Counted from the first letter of the stretch, positions 1 through 11,528 are shown. The stretch is 64,000 nt of DNA from Spiroplasma chinense (GCF_008086545.1 NZ_CP043026.1:1116001-1180000); one strand, 5' to 3'. The notes: a model not told the origin generated them from the letters alone. A program made the numbers and translations.

Positions 1-2496
1 ATTATTTCCATCATTTGGATTTGAACTATCAATATTTACTTGTCCAAGTAAATATTTTTGATATTCTTGTGGGTCAGAACAATTTGTAAATGAAGAACTT
101 GCAGAAGAAATACATGAGTATTTTGCAATATCACTTAATCAAATACTATTAAATTCTTCTGTTTTGTCATTTTTAACAGCATACATTGTATTTTCACTAT
201 CTGGTTCAATGATTTTTAATAATTGCTGCAAAGTTGTCATATTTAGATCATTTATGTTTGTAGGAATATCATCAATATTTTCAAATGGAGTAAATAACGC
301 TAACGCATTAAACACCATAGAAGCATAAGTGCTATTTTCTTGAGTAATCAACTCTCTTCTAGCAAGATCATCTCTTGTTTCAGAAAGCTTTGTCATTAAT
401 TTGTTAATTTCTAAATACTTATTAAATGATTTTGCATCATCTGAATTTTGTAAAAAGTTTTCTACAGTTCCATATTCACTGATATCAAATCATTTAATTC
501 TTTTTTTATAACTTCTTTCGTCTAATGTAATTTTATTTCAAACAGCTATATTTGAAGTTCCTTGTAAATGATAATAGTGATTCATATCTTCTGAGAAATA
601 ATTGAAAGCACCATTTATCATATTATTAATTACAGGCAATGCTCTCATTTGCATAGTAAACAAATATGAACTCAATCCTATCAATCCCATTATTAAGAAG
701 AATTTTCCTTTACCATGAGACACAAAAGCATCTTGCATTCTATAAGTGAATGCAATGTTTCGTTTTCTAAAGTAACTTAGCAATGCATAATTTATTCCTG
801 CAAAAATTAATGCTGGAGGGAAAATTACATAAATTATTTTATTTAAGTGTTTAAAGGTTTTTTGTTTTGGACCTTTGCTTAAAAGGTCCAAAGCAGATTC
901 GTTCATATATCTAAATATTGTCATATATGAAATTGCAGAGAACAATAAAGGTACCCCAATAATCAAAAGAGTTAAAAAGATTGGGTTTGAGTAAATTGAT
1001 TGATAATCAAAAATAACTATGTTTGCATATGTTTTTGTAGCCGCTTTAATTTGGAAAGGAATTGAAAGAGCATAACCTATTGCAATAGAAATTGTCATAA
1101 CAATCATAGTTTTGACTGCAAATACTCATGTAAGTTCTCTTGTTGTATAACCAAGCGATTTAAATACACCAAGTTGTCTTCTAGTATCTCTAATTTCTTT
1201 CTTTATTACAAATAAAACAAAGAAGAAACCAAGTACAAACAAGATTCCACCAATTACTCCGAAAATTCAAGTCATAATTCTAAGGTTTTCAAGTTGTGCT
1301 ATTTGTTCATGATGTTTCATGGTTTTAAATGGTAAAGTCCTTCTAGAAAAGAAATTATAAAACAAATCATTCATGTCATATTTAGAATTTTTTATCATTC
1401 TATCTTGGATGATATATGTATTACTATCGAATTTAAAATCTGTTTTGAAGTTTATATCAAATATTTGTTGGTTAAAAAATGAACTGTCTACAAATATTTG
1501 TGCATAATTTTTATTTGATTCAAAAATTCCTGAATTAGATGGTGTTAAAGTAGAATACTTAATAGCTTCTCCAACAATTCTAAACTGAATTCTTGCTCCA
1601 GAAACTGCAATTGTTAATGTATTTCCTATTTTTAAATTTCTTGATTTTAAAAATAGGTCATTTACATACGCATCATACACAGTTGTATTAATGGTATAAG
1701 GGTCAATTTTGTTTTGACCTTTTTCTACAATTAAGTTGTTTAAATTTGCATCATTTGAGCTTTTTTGTACAGCATTTAAAGATTCGATTTGAACTTTAAC
1801 TTCTGTTGAGTTTGAAACGTCTTGAAATCTTGACACTAGTCTTTGAAAAACATTGTATCTAAAATCTTTTTCGTTTTGTTCAACTTGTTCTAATAACCTA
1901 TTAGAAATATAAGAAACAAAACTTCCTCCAGCATTATATTTTACAAAATCTTCAATTAAAGATTGTGAAAAAATATCACTATATTTGACCTCTTTATTAT
2001 CACCCTCCATTGGAAATGAATAATGAGCATCAATCCCACCTCTTCTTGAAGTTGCAAGAATTGATGAAAGAGTTTTTAGTTCATAACTTTTGATTAACTC
2101 TTCTTTTATATCTTCACCTTGATCGGTACCACTATTATTTAATTCAAGTTCTGCTTGATATTGAGCAGAAGCTATTATGTTTTGCTTTGCTTCTTCTTGT
2201 AATCAACCTTTAGTTTCAATTACAAAGTTTTCTGCACCTTCATAGTTTATTTCAATATCTTTTTCATTTCATATTTTTTCAATAGATTCTTCTGAAACCA
2301 CTGAATTAAACTGCATTTGTCTATCTCAAGTGTTTGTTTTCCCTTCAATAGAGGCTGCTTTTAAAGTTAATTGTAAAGGGGTTGCTAACATACCCATAAT
2401 TACCATTGTAAAAATAGCTAAAAATAAAACTGTTCCCAAAGTTTCTATTCATGATTTTATAAATAGTTTAATGTATGACTTAAAAATATTAGTCAT
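1..2496 (-). CDS. FtsX-like ABC transporter permease, C-terminus beyond window
   Basis: A single minus-strand frame, read with TGA as Trp, runs from ATG at 2496 off the left edge (832 codons visible). The start follows a strong AGGGGG ribosome site. The N-terminus (MTNIFKSYIKLFIKSW) leads into one hydrophobic helix, then a large soluble, probably extracellular, domain of about 380 residues. After it come several membrane helices separated by loops, including a stretch resembling the FtsX/MacB permease core (residues about 410-620). Long FtsX-type permeases of this shape are common in Mollicutes, and their substrates are mostly unknown. No ATPase partner is visible because the downstream side is cut off. 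Family assignment is good; function is open. Confidence 0.75.
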
Positions 2497-2674
2497 ATTT
2501 ATTCCCCCTAATTTCTTTTTGATTATATATTTTATAAACACCATTTGGTAGTAAAAACCTTTATAAAAAATAAAATAAAAAACTTTTTAGTGTAGAATAA
2601 ATTTATACAAAATTATATTTAAAGTTCTAAATAGTCCTATTAAACGAGTATTTTCAATTAATTTGCATTTACTA

Positions 2675-2703
2675 TTGTTTTTTAAATCTAATTATTGTAA
2701 TAT
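2675..2703 (+). promoter_or_regulatory. Promoter of rpmB
   Basis: TTGTTT at 2675-2680 and TAATAT at 2698-2703 are separated by 17 bp and lie about 20 bp upstream of the ribosome site (GAGGTGA) of rpmB. The interval 2497-2726 is divergent, so it also has to hold the promoter of the permease. Confidence 0.6.
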
Positions 2704-2726
2704 ATTTTAGTCCGAGGTGAATTAAT

Positions 2727-2927
2727 ATGGCAAGAAAAGACGGTTTAACAGGAAAAGGACCATTATCAGGTAATTCAAGATCACATGCTATGAATGCCAA
2801 CAAAAGAAAATGAAACCTTAACCTACAGAAAGTTCAAGTAATGGATGAAAACGGTAAAGTTATGACTTTAAAAGTTTCAGCTAGAACACTAAGAACTTTG
2901 AAAAAAAACAACCAATTAGCAAAATAA
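2727..2927 (+). CDS. rpmB: 50S ribosomal protein L28
   Basis: This is a 66-residue basic protein beginning [16 protein letters not shown]. It carries the typical L28 N-terminus (cf. MAR.C..TGK....GN..SHA) and the internal KRKWNLNLQKV segment, with Trp encoded by TGA. L28 binds 23S rRNA in the large subunit. It was too short to stand out as a long frame but has its own promoter, a GAGGTGA ribosome site 7 bases upstream and a hairpin terminator. In Bacillus, rpmB sits beside yloU and yloV; here it is divergent from the fakA/Asp23 pair across a shared terminator region, which agrees with this synteny. Confidence 0.95.
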
Positions 2928-2942
2928 ATAAAACAATAAACT

Positions 2943-2970
2943 AAGAGTTCCATTTAGGAATTCTTTTTTT
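2943..2970 (+). terminator. Rho-independent terminator of rpmB
   Basis: The hairpin AAGAGTTCC-ATTTA-GGAATTCTT has one G-T pair and is followed by a run of T. It starts 16 bases after the rpmB stop. Confidence 0.8.
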
Positions 2971-2993
2971 GTCTTCCGGTTAAATGAAACATA

Positions 2994-3025
2994 AAAAAAG
3001 GTTTGCAGTATTACAAACCTTTTTT
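2994..3025 (-). terminator. Terminator of the fakA operon (bidirectional form)
   Basis: A 12-bp perfect stem, AAAAAAGGTTTG / CAAACCTTTTTT, has an 8-base loop and T runs on both strands. It lies just downstream of the fakA stop and would also back up rpmB termination. Confidence 0.85.
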
Positions 3026-3031
3026 CTGGTA

Positions 3032-4681
3032 TTATTCAATTCCAATGATAAATGAATATACTTCTTGACCTCCGTCAACAACTTCATATTCAACATCATG
3101 ATTTTCATCTAAATATTTACGTAAATCGTTTATATCTTTAAAAGAAGCGTCCACTCCTGTAAAGATAGTAATTATTTCAGTTTTTGAAGTAATGTATTTT
3201 GCTAAAGCTTTTGAGAATACTTCTGCTAGAGTATTTGTTGAGATAACAACTTTTTTATCAGCTATCATCATGTATTGTCCTTCAACAATTTTTACACCAT
3301 CAAGTGTTGCGTCTCTTGCAGCTTTGTTAATTGAAATTGAAGTCACATTTTTAATAGTTTTTGCAATGTTTGCTTCATTTTTCTTACTTGATTCTTCTGG
3401 ATCTAAACTTAAGTAACCTGTAATTCCTTGAGGAATAGTTTTAGTTTCTAAAACTGTTACTTTTGACATATTTTCTAATTCTTTTGCTTGTTTTGCTGCT
3501 AATAAAACGTTTGAGTCATTAGGGAAAATGTAAACTTGTTTAGCATCTACTTTTTCAATAGCTGCTAAGAAGTCGTTTGTTGATGGGTTCATTTTTGGTC
3601 CCCCGTCAATTACGTAATCTACATTTAATTCATCTTTAAAGTAATTTAAAATCCCTTTTGATCTTACAACAGCAATTGTTGCAACATCATTTGCTAATGT
3701 TCTTTGTTTTTCAGCAGTTTTTTTAGCATCACTTGATACAGAACCTGCATCATTAACGTGTCTTTCAGCTTGAAGATTCATGTTTTCAACTTTAATAGTT
3801 TTGAATTCTCCAAATTGTTGTAAGTAAGTCAATACTTGTCCAAGCATTAATGCATGTGTATGTATTTTTAGAATGTCTGAATCAACTACAGCAACAATTG
3901 AAGTATTTCCATATTGTTCAAATGTTGTTCTTACAGTATCTACTTTTAGTTTCCCAATTAATTCTTCATTTAAATTAACAATAGCTTCTGTACAATATCC
4001 AAATTCATCCTCGATGTCCATTTCGATGTTTCCACCTGTATTTTCTTCAAGTTTTTTTAATCTGTCTATTGGTTTAGATTTGTTTACAAAGTATTGAATT
4101 CCTTCAATAAATTTAACAAGCCCATAACCTCCACTATCAACAACTCCCACTTCTTTTAAAGGTGGTAAAAGTTCTGGTGTGTTTTCTAGCGAGATGTTTG
4201 CAGCTTCCACTGTTTTTTCTCAAAATGTTTTTGCGTCCATTTTTGAATCTGTAATTGAATTTACAAATTCACTTGTTTCTCTAATTACTGTTAAAATAGT
4301 ACCTTCAACTGGTTTCATAACAGCAGCATATGCTACTTCTTTTGCGTTTGAGAAAGCTAGTTTTCAAGTTTCAATATCTAAAACTTCTCTATCTTTCATT
4401 CCATTTGAAAATCCTTTTACGATTTGTGAAAATATAACTCCTGAGTTACCACGAGCCCCCATAATTAAACCTCTTGCAAATTTCGCCATTAATGGAGAAA
4501 TTCCTTCAAAGTTTTCATTTTCTATTTCAGCATAACCATTTGTACATGTCAGGTTCATGTTAGTTCCTGTATCTCCATCAGGTACGGGGAAAACATTTAG
4601 TTTGTCAATGTGCGGGTAATTGTTATATAAATTGTTAACACCGCTAGTTATCATGCCTTTTAAAATTTGCACATCTTTCAT
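3032..4681 (-). CDS. fakA: Fatty acid kinase catalytic subunit (FakA, YloV family)
   Basis: The 549-residue protein has the expected family length. The N-terminal DAK2/DhaL-type nucleotide-binding domain shows VPDGDTGTNM (residues 33-42) and GARGNSGVIF (75-84). The C-terminal half is the FakA-type domain ending in a GGQEVYSFIIGIE tail. FakA phosphorylates fatty acids delivered by a DegV-type FakB protein, feeding exogenous fatty acids into phospholipid synthesis. That matters in Mollicutes, which lack fatty acid synthesis. No fakB is in the window. It lies downstream of the Asp23-family gene, as yloU-yloV do in Bacillus. Several Trp codons are TGA. Confidence 0.9.
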
Positions 4682-4783
4682 AGTTCTATTTCACCTTCTA
4701 CTAATATTGTTTTTTTCTTATCAAAAAAATAATAAAAAATTGCAAAAATACTTTTGCCAGATATATAATTGTAGTCCCGAGAT

Positions 4784-5095
4784 CTAAATAATTTCTAGAT
4801 CATCCACAGCTACGTCAACTATATAATTTCGCACAAATTGGTTTAATTTTTCCAATTCATACTTTACGCGAATTTGAACCTCATTAACAACGTCTCTAAT
4901 ATTAACCCCATTGATTAAAATGATATGGATTTTTACTCTTCCGATGTTATCTGCTGAAGTAATTTCAACAGCATTTTTTATGTCGCTAGTTTTAATTTCT
5001 GATTGTGATTTTGCTGAGCAATTCGCAAAAGAAATTACACCCGGTACAGTAACTACAGCATTGCTAATTGCATCATAAACAGTTTGGTCGATCAT
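4784..5095 (-). CDS. Asp23/Gls24 family envelope stress protein (YloU)
   Basis: This 103-residue protein has the Asp23 pattern: a short N-terminal helix, VTVPGVISFANC, then alternating strands with VKIHIILINGVNIRDVVNEV and a C-terminal VDVAVDDLEII. A longer frame exists upstream, but the ATG at 5095 is preceded by GGAGG eight bases away, so I chose it. Asp23/YloU proteins are small cytoplasmic proteins linked to envelope homeostasis, with unknown biochemistry. The gene precedes fakA by about 100 bases with no terminator seen between them, so they are probably co-transcribed, as in other Firmicutes. Confidence 0.88.
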   Translation of the reverse strand: MIDQTVYDAISNAVVTVPGVISFANCSAKSQSEIKTSDIKNAVEITSADNIGRVKIHIILINGVNIRDVVNEVQIRVKYELEKLNQFVRNYIVDVAVDDLEII

Positions 5096-5459
5096 CTTCA
5101 AGCCCTCCATAACATAATAAACAGGTAATAAAAGAAAAACATATTGCATGTTTTCAAATCAGTACAATATTATTCTACACTATATTGATAATTATTGTAA
5201 TCAATTACTTTTATTTTTTTAATTCAAAAATTTATTTCAAAAATTTATTTCAACATTTACAACTTACTTATAAGTCTATTTATTATTATAGACAAAAAAT
5301 GACACATAAAAAAGTGATTTTTAAAGTAAATTCACATTACCAAAACCAGTAAATATTTTCTTAACCTTTTACAAATATGAGATATCAGTCAAATTACATC
5401 AACATAAAAAATCAGCGTAAAACCGCTGATTTTTTAATATTATTTTGTTTTTAAAAAGA
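5096..5459. other. AT-rich intergenic stretch without a gene
   Basis: No plausible coding frame is visible. It holds the upstream region of the Asp23 gene, a 13-bp direct repeat (TTCAAAAATTTA at 5223-5234 and 5236-5247) and, at 5406-5435, the terminator of the GH13 gene. It marks the left edge of the sugar island. Confidence 0.6.
5406..5435 (-). terminator. Terminator of the GH13 gene
   Basis: A perfect 12-bp stem, AAAAAATCAGCG / CGCTGATTTTTT, with a 6-base loop sits 24 bases past the GH13 stop. The T tract lies on the minus strand. Confidence 0.85.
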
Positions 5460-7094
5460 TTAGTATGTCTTATGTAAAATTACACATTGATAAGGTTTGA
5501 ATTCACCAGTATTCAAGTCTTTGTAATTATTAAACAATACTTCGTAATCTTTAAAATCTAAATTTAAATCATTACTTAATTGTTCTTCAAACAAATTAGC
5601 AACAATTAAATATTCGTCTTTAGAACCAACTCTTTTGTATGAACATAGTTGAGAATTTTTATCTAAGAATTCTATTTTACCTTCTCCTAAAGCTTCAGAG
5701 TTTTTCTTCATATTTAAAATGAAACTATAGAAGTTTAAGATTGAATTTTTATCTTTAAGTTGATCTGCAACATTAATTTTTTCATAATTTGGGTTTACTT
5801 TTATTTGTGGTTCATTTTCACTAAATCCCGCATATTTTTTGTTTTCTCATTGCATTACAGTTCTTGAATGGTCTCTACATTTTGAATCAACTATTTTAAA
5901 AATTTCTTCTTCACTTAATCCTTTATTTCTAAAAATTTCAACATTGTTTTTTGTTTCTACATCAAAAAAATCATCATTATCTTTAAAATTATAATTTGTC
6001 ATCCCTATCTCTTCACCTTGATATACAAAAGGAATTCCTCTTTGTAAGTAAAGATATGTTGCAAAAGATGTTGCAGATTCATATCAATATTTACTATCAT
6101 TTCCAAATCTTGAAACACTTCTTGGTTGATCGTGATTATTGAAAAATAGTGATAATAAACAATTTTGTTCTTGGTAATATTCTTGTAGTTCAGTTATTAT
6201 TCTTTTAAATTCTTTTATATCTGGTTTTTTATAAAGTCATTTAACTTTACCTTCAAAATCAACTTTCATATGATTAAAATCAAAAATAACGTCTAATTCT
6301 TTATTTTCTTGTCTAACATATTCAATCATTATTTCCATGTTACTTGTAAGCATTTCTCCAACTGTTAAAAAGTCTTTAACATTTCCAAAAGAATTTTGAT
6401 TCAAGAATTTTAAATATTCATGCATTCTTGGTCCATTAGTGTAAAGATTTCGCCCACCATAATCTGTTGTATCATCAGGTAACCCTTCAGCTTTTGAGTA
6501 TAAATTACATACATCAAACCTAAAACCTCTAACTCCTTTTTCAATTCAAAAGTTAAGAATTTTAATTATTTCATTTCTTAATTCTTCATTTTCTCAATTA
6601 AAGTCAGGTTGGTTTTTTGTAAATAAATGCATGTAATATTTATCTAATTCTTCAACATATTCTCAAGCACTACCCCCAAATTTTGACATTCAATTGTTGG
6701 GTACACTTCCATCGGGTTTTGGATCTCTAAAGTAAAAATATTCCATATATTTTTTATCACCTTTTAAAGCCTTTTGAAATCATTCATTTTTATCTGAACA
6801 ATGGTTTAAAACTAAATCAATCATAATTTTCATATCTAGTTCATTTGCTTTTTCAATAAGTTCTTCAAAATCTTTATTTGTTCCTAAACTTGGATCTACT
6901 TTGTAATAGTTTATTACATCATAACCAGAATCTTCAAAATCAGATTCATAAAAAGGTGATATTCAAACTTGAGTAACTCCTAAACTTTTTAAATATTCAA
7001 GTTTTTCATTAATTCCTTTTATGTTTCCTACATTTGATTTATGAGCATTGAAGGTTTTTACAAAAACTTCATACACTATTTCTCTTTCTTTCAT
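5460..7094 (-). CDS. treC: GH13 glycosidase, probably trehalose-6-phosphate hydrolase
   Basis: The 544-residue cytoplasmic alpha-amylase-family enzyme starts MKEREIVYEVFVKTF. The (beta/alpha)8 barrel shows GFRFDVCNL with nucleophile Asp194, LTVGEM with acid/base Glu247, and NNHDQPRSVSRFGND with the third acidic residue. Segments NLYTNGPRMHEYL, FDFNHMKVDF, YQGEEIGMTN and SRTVMQW resemble the phosphotrehalase TreC more than oligo-1,6-glucosidase, so hydrolysis of trehalose-6-phosphate to glucose plus glucose-6-phosphate is likely. Oligo-1,6-glucosidase or sucrose-isomer hydrolase remains possible. It is divergent from the GH36 gene over a shared operator, and GAGGA precedes the ATG. A trehalose PTS is not next to it. 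Confidence 0.8.
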
Positions 7095-7111
7095 TTTTTT
7101 CCTCTATTCTT

Positions 7112-7140
7112 TATATAATTTTAAACAATTTTTGAAACAA
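7112..7140 (-). promoter_or_regulatory. Promoter of the GH13 gene
   Basis: On the minus strand, TTGTTT (7140-7135), a 17-bp spacer and TATATA (7117-7112) lead to the GAGGA ribosome site and the ATG at 7094. Its spacer overlaps the left arm of the outer inverted repeat, so a bound repressor would block it. Confidence 0.6.
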
Positions 7141-7160
7141 TTAAACAAATATTGTTTAAA
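7120..7160. promoter_or_regulatory. Nested inverted-repeat operator between GH13 and GH36
   Basis: A perfect palindrome, TTAAACAA-ATA-TTGTTTAA, lies at 7141-7159. A third copy of the half-site, TTTAAACAAT at 7120-7129, pairs with ATTGTTTAAA at 7151-7160, giving a nested arrangement of three half-sites. The position between two divergent sugar genes suggests a repressor operator. The GntR protein encoded at 10842-11528 is the obvious candidate, but binding is inference. Confidence 0.65.
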
Positions 7161-7179
7161 ATTGAAACCTAAAAAATTA

Positions 7180-7185
7180 TATAAT
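7180..7185 (+). promoter_or_regulatory. -10 element of the GH36 gene, implying a leaderless mRNA
   Basis: A perfect TATAAT ends only 6 bases before the GH36 ATG at 7192. The normal start point would fall at or beside the ATG, and there is no ribosome-binding sequence between them. No good -35 is visible, and the operator occupies that position. Confidence 0.5.
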
Positions 7186-7191
7186 TTCATT

Positions 7192-9354
7192 ATGAAAGCA
7201 AAAATAGAATTTAGTAATGAAAAAAGAGTATGTCATTTATCAAATAGAGAGGTAAGTCTAGTTTTAGAGGTCAAAGAAGGAAAGGTTTTAACTTATAGGT
7301 ATTTTGGAAAAAAAATAAAAGAATTTAACAATTCTTTTAATCAACCTTTTATAAGTAGAGGTTTTTCAACAACTTATAATAGCGAAAATTATTATTCATT
7401 GTCAGAAGAATTAATTTTTTCACCCACTAAAGGAATGGGAGATTTTAGAATTTCTGCACTTGATGTTACTGCAGATGACATAAACCATATTGAATTAAAA
7501 TTTAAAGACTGAAAGATTTTGGATGCAAAACCAAGTATTTTAAATTTACCGTCAAGTTTTGAAAGTAAAGAAAGTGGATCACTTACTTTACAAATAACGC
7601 AATTAGACCAAATAGCTGGTTTAGAATTAATTACTTATTTAACAATTTTTGATATTGCAGGAATTATAACTAGATCATCAGTTATAAAAAATTATTCAAA
7701 TAAAGAAATAACAATTAACAAAGCAACATCTTTATCTTTAGATTTTTATCCCCAAGATTTTGATTTCTTCTCTTTAACAGGTGCTCATACTAATGAAGCA
7801 AATATTAATGAGTTTAAACTACATAAAGGTGTTCAAAAAATCGAAAGTACAAGAGGAGCTAGTAGTCCGCAACACAATCCTTTTATTGGATTGAAAGCAC
7901 CAAACACAGACCAATACCAAGGTAATTGTTATGGATTTAATTTAATTTATTCAGGTTCATTTTTAGGTGAAGTTGAATTAAGTCAATATGAACACATTAG
8001 AGTACAACTTGGTCTTAACCCAGAAGTGTTTGAGTGAAAATTAAATGCAGGTCAAGAATTTTATACACCAGAAGCTGTTTTAAATTATAGCGATAAAGGA
8101 TTAAATGGCTTAAGTCAAAATTTCCATGAATTTTATAAAAATAATTTAATAACAAGTAAATGAAACAATAAAGAAAGACCCTTACTAATCAACACTTGAG
8201 AGTCTATGTATTTTGATATTACAGAAGAAAAAGTTTTAAACCTTGCAAGCAAAGCTAAAGAAGTTGGAATAGAACTTTTAGTTTTAGATGATGGTTGATT
8301 TGAAAATAGAAATAATGACAAAACCGGTTTAGGAGATTGAGTTTGTGATAAAACAAAACTTCCAAACGGAATTGAAGGACTTGCAACCAAAATAAATGAT
8401 TTAGGTATGAAGTTTGGACTTTGATTTGAACCTGAAATGGCAAGTTTAGATTCAAATGTAATAAAAGAAAATCCAAGCTGAATTATAAGATCAAAAGGTT
8501 ATGACCCAGCAGTATCAAGATATCAATTTGTTTTAGATTTATCAAATGATGATGTTATCGAATATTTAAAAACAAAGTTAGATTCTATTCTTGAATGTGG
8601 AAAGATTTCATATATCAAATGAGATATGAATAGAAATATAACCGATGTAAGCAACAAACAACTACAACATAAATATATTTTAGGTCTTTACAAACTTTTG
8701 AATTACCTAACAAATAAATACCCTGAAATTTTATTTGAATCATGTGCTTCTGGTGGAGGAAGATTAGATCCGGGAATGTTATATTACATGCCACAATGTT
8801 GAACATCAGATAATAGTGATGCTATTTCTAGATTAAAAATTCAAAGCGGATATAGTTTAATGTACAGTCCAATGGTTTTAACAAATCACATCACAACTTC
8901 TCCAAACCATCAAATCGGTAGAGTTACTGAACTTAAAGTTAGATATAATATTGGTTCTTTCTTTAACTTAGGAGTTGAACTAAATCTTGAAAATTGTTCT
9001 CAAGAAGAATTAGATGATTTAAAACAATATATTTCTCAATATAAAAATGATAGAAAATTTTTACTTGACTCACAATTTTACAGACTTCAAACAACAGATT
9101 CAAATGACTTTATGTGACTAATTATCAATAAAGAAAAAACAGAATTTAAGGTTTTAATAGCTAAGGTATTGTCTAAACCAGGAATAGTTTTTAGTCCTTT
9201 CAAACTAAAATACTTAAATCCTGAATTTAAATACCAAAATCAAGAAACACAAGAATCTTATTATGGTGATGAACTTATGGAAAACGGAGTTTCTTTCCCT
9301 AGATTAAGAAAAGATTTTCAAGCTCTAGTTTATCATTTTAAAAAGATAAACTAG
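7192..9354 (+). CDS. GH36 alpha-galactosidase
   Basis: The 720-residue protein has the full bacterial GH36 layout: an N-terminal beta-sandwich, a central (beta/alpha)8 barrel and a C-terminal beta domain. The barrel shows LLVLDDGWF, FGLWFEPEM, YIKWDMNR with the nucleophile Asp478, CASGGGRLD and CWTSDNSD with the acid/base Asp near 540. The family removes terminal alpha-1,6-galactose from melibiose, raffinose and stachyose. There is no signal peptide, so it acts in the cytosol. The start is fixed by the family N-terminus; no Shine-Dalgarno is present. It faces the GH13 gene across the operator and converges on scrB. How its substrate enters the cell is not shown. Confidence 0.92.
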
Positions 9355-9362
9355 AATTTAAT

Positions 9363-9398
9363 AAAACAAAAACGGATAGTAATATCCGTTTTTGTTTT
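9363..9398. terminator. Bidirectional terminator between GH36 and scrB
   Basis: A perfect 16-bp stem, AAAACAAAAACGGATA / TATCCGTTTTTGTTTT, with a GTAA tetraloop lies between two converging genes. The scrB stop codon lies at its right edge. Confidence 0.9.
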
Positions 9399-10833
9399 AA
9401 TTTGATTGCTTGAAAATATTATTTTCTCACTCTATATTTAGTGGATTTAATTTCACAATCTTTTTGATTTCAAGATTAGAATTTAAATTTGATGGGTCTT
9501 TAACAAAGTATTTTATTGAAATTACTTTTTCTCCATTATTAAAGAATATTTCAATTACAGAAGAATCAATTATGATCTCAACTTCACTCACACTTGATAA
9601 ATTAACTTCATAAGAAGGTAAATTTATTTTGTCAGTGAAAGTCATTTCGTCTCTTTCAACTTTTAGAATTTCGCCATCAAAAACAAGTCTTAATTTTTCA
9701 TTCTTATCATTAAAAATTTCTAGGAAAAAATCTTTTTTGTTAGTTGCTTGAATATATAAAGGTTCATTTTTTCAATTTAAAGATTCAAAACTATTAAACA
9801 CTTCTTCCGACATCAATTGTTTGATGACTGGTTTTTGATATAAAACTTTGTCAATAACATTAACGTCTCTAATTAGAGCTAAATCAAATGCTCAACAATT
9901 TTCTTGAGAAGCATTTTGTTCATTCTTAGAATTTCCAAGTCACCCAGTCATCATGTTTCCGTTTTCAGATTCAAAAAATTGAGGAGCATAAAAGTCAGGT
10001 CCTTCATTTATAAGTTTTGGTTCTGTAATTAATTTGAAACTCATAAAGTCTTTATCAAAATTTCCAATAGCGTATAAAGTTTTATGATGCATAAAAGGTG
10101 TTTGTTCTTCGGTTTGTTCGTTACTTCATGCTAACAATCAATCCTTTTCATTGATTTTTATAAAACTTGGACACTCAATCATATACCCTTCAAGTTCTAA
10201 AGGTAAATCTATTTTAAGTTCACAATGAAAGTTTCATTGTTTTTTTTCATAATCATAAATTCATAGTAGAAAAACTCCTTTTTTGCCATTTGAAGCTCCA
10301 CAAGCCATAAATTTATTTTTTCCATCCTTGAATATATAAGGGTCTCTACATTCTCCATTTGTAAACTCTGGATTTTTAAATAAAACTTTTTTATGAGTTT
10401 CTTTATTTTCAACATCAACTTTAGCTTCAATTGTATGAGAAATTCTTTCATCATTTACTTTTCTGTTTCCGGTATAAAAATATTTTAATTCCCCTTCTTC
10501 AATAAAAGCAGAACCACTAAATGCACCATTTAAATCTTCATCTATTGATGGTGTTATAGCTAAACCTAAATATTTATAATCTTTAAAATTTTTTGTTTTA
10601 AAATACCCTCAACTTTTATTTGCATGCCAATGTGTAAATGGTGCATTTTGTAAAAAAATATTATATTCACCTTTAAAATAATTTAAACCAACTGGATCAT
10701 TTGTTAAACCAGAATAAGAACTTAACAATATTTTGTTTTTATAAGGGTCGTTCATTTTTAATAAATGCTTTTCATTTAACTCTTTTTTATCATTATCATT
10801 TATTAATTTTTGCTTATATTCTAAATTGTTCAT
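9397..10833 (-). CDS. scrB: GH32 sucrose-6-phosphate hydrolase
   Basis: The 478-residue cytoplasmic GH32 enzyme has a five-bladed propeller plus a C-terminal beta-sandwich. It shows SGLTNDPVG with nucleophile Asp46 (the usual motif is WMNDPNG, so the flanks are diverged), a FSGSA strand, ECRDPYIF with the transition-state Asp, and MIECPSF with the acid/base Glu. It splits sucrose-6-phosphate into glucose-6-phosphate and fructose. It is the last gene of a three-gene operon with the PTS IIBC and GntR genes (8 bp from the regulator), which supports this substrate. The ATG at 10833 follows an AGGAG-like site. Confidence 0.88.
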
Positions 10834-10841
10834 ATTTTCTC

Positions 10842-11528
10842 CTATCTATAATATTCAATAAAACTTCACTCAAATTCTTCTTCGTTATAATAACTTTCTC
10901 TATATTCCATTAATTGTTGTCCTAGAGAAAATAATAATCCTTTGTCTAGAATTAAATTTTCACTTTTGATTTCATCTATATCATAATCTACAAGTTCTCT
11001 TTTTAAACTTGTAGATATTTTTTTAACTGCAAAACCAATTGGACTTTTAAGAGAAGTTGTAAAGAATTTCATTAACCCGTTTTTTTGAATGAATTCAATA
11101 TCTAATTCTCTTTTTAAAAGACTATCACTTATATAAGAAATTTGATAGATATAAAGCTTTTCACCAATATATCTTTTTACCTCTATTTTGTGTACATAGT
11201 CTTCATAATAGAAGTGCGTTTTTTTCATTAATTCATTATCAACTTTTTGTTTTCCCAAATATTTGTAAATACTTTTTGCATTTGGGTATAAATAGGAAAA
11301 GGAAAACAACTTGTTGTTTTCCGAATTTATTAGTTGATAACCTTTTCCGTGAACAGGAATTATAAGTTTATCTGCAATTAAAACCGAAAATGCTTTTCTA
11401 ATCGGTTGTAATGATGCTTTAAACTTAACTCTTAATTTACTTTCACTGGGAAGAAATTCTCCAGCCTTAACTTTGTTTTCCATTATTAAATCTAAAAGGT
11501 AATTGTAAATTTCTTCTCATTTTTTCAT
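10842..11528 (-). CDS. GntR-family (UTRA-type) sugar regulator
   Basis: The 228-residue protein has an N-terminal winged helix-turn-helix (residues about 5-70, with the signature KAGEFLPSESKLRVKFKAS and the wing VHGKGYQL). A UTRA-like effector domain follows, as in TreR and other HutC-type GntR regulators that sense phosphorylated sugars. It sits between the PTS gene (10 bp upstream) and scrB (8 bp downstream) in one operon, so it probably controls this operon and perhaps the divergent GH13/GH36 pair. The second residues of the HTH are less canonical than usual (SLQPIRKAF in place of S..TVR.AL). The effector is unknown. Confidence 0.8.
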
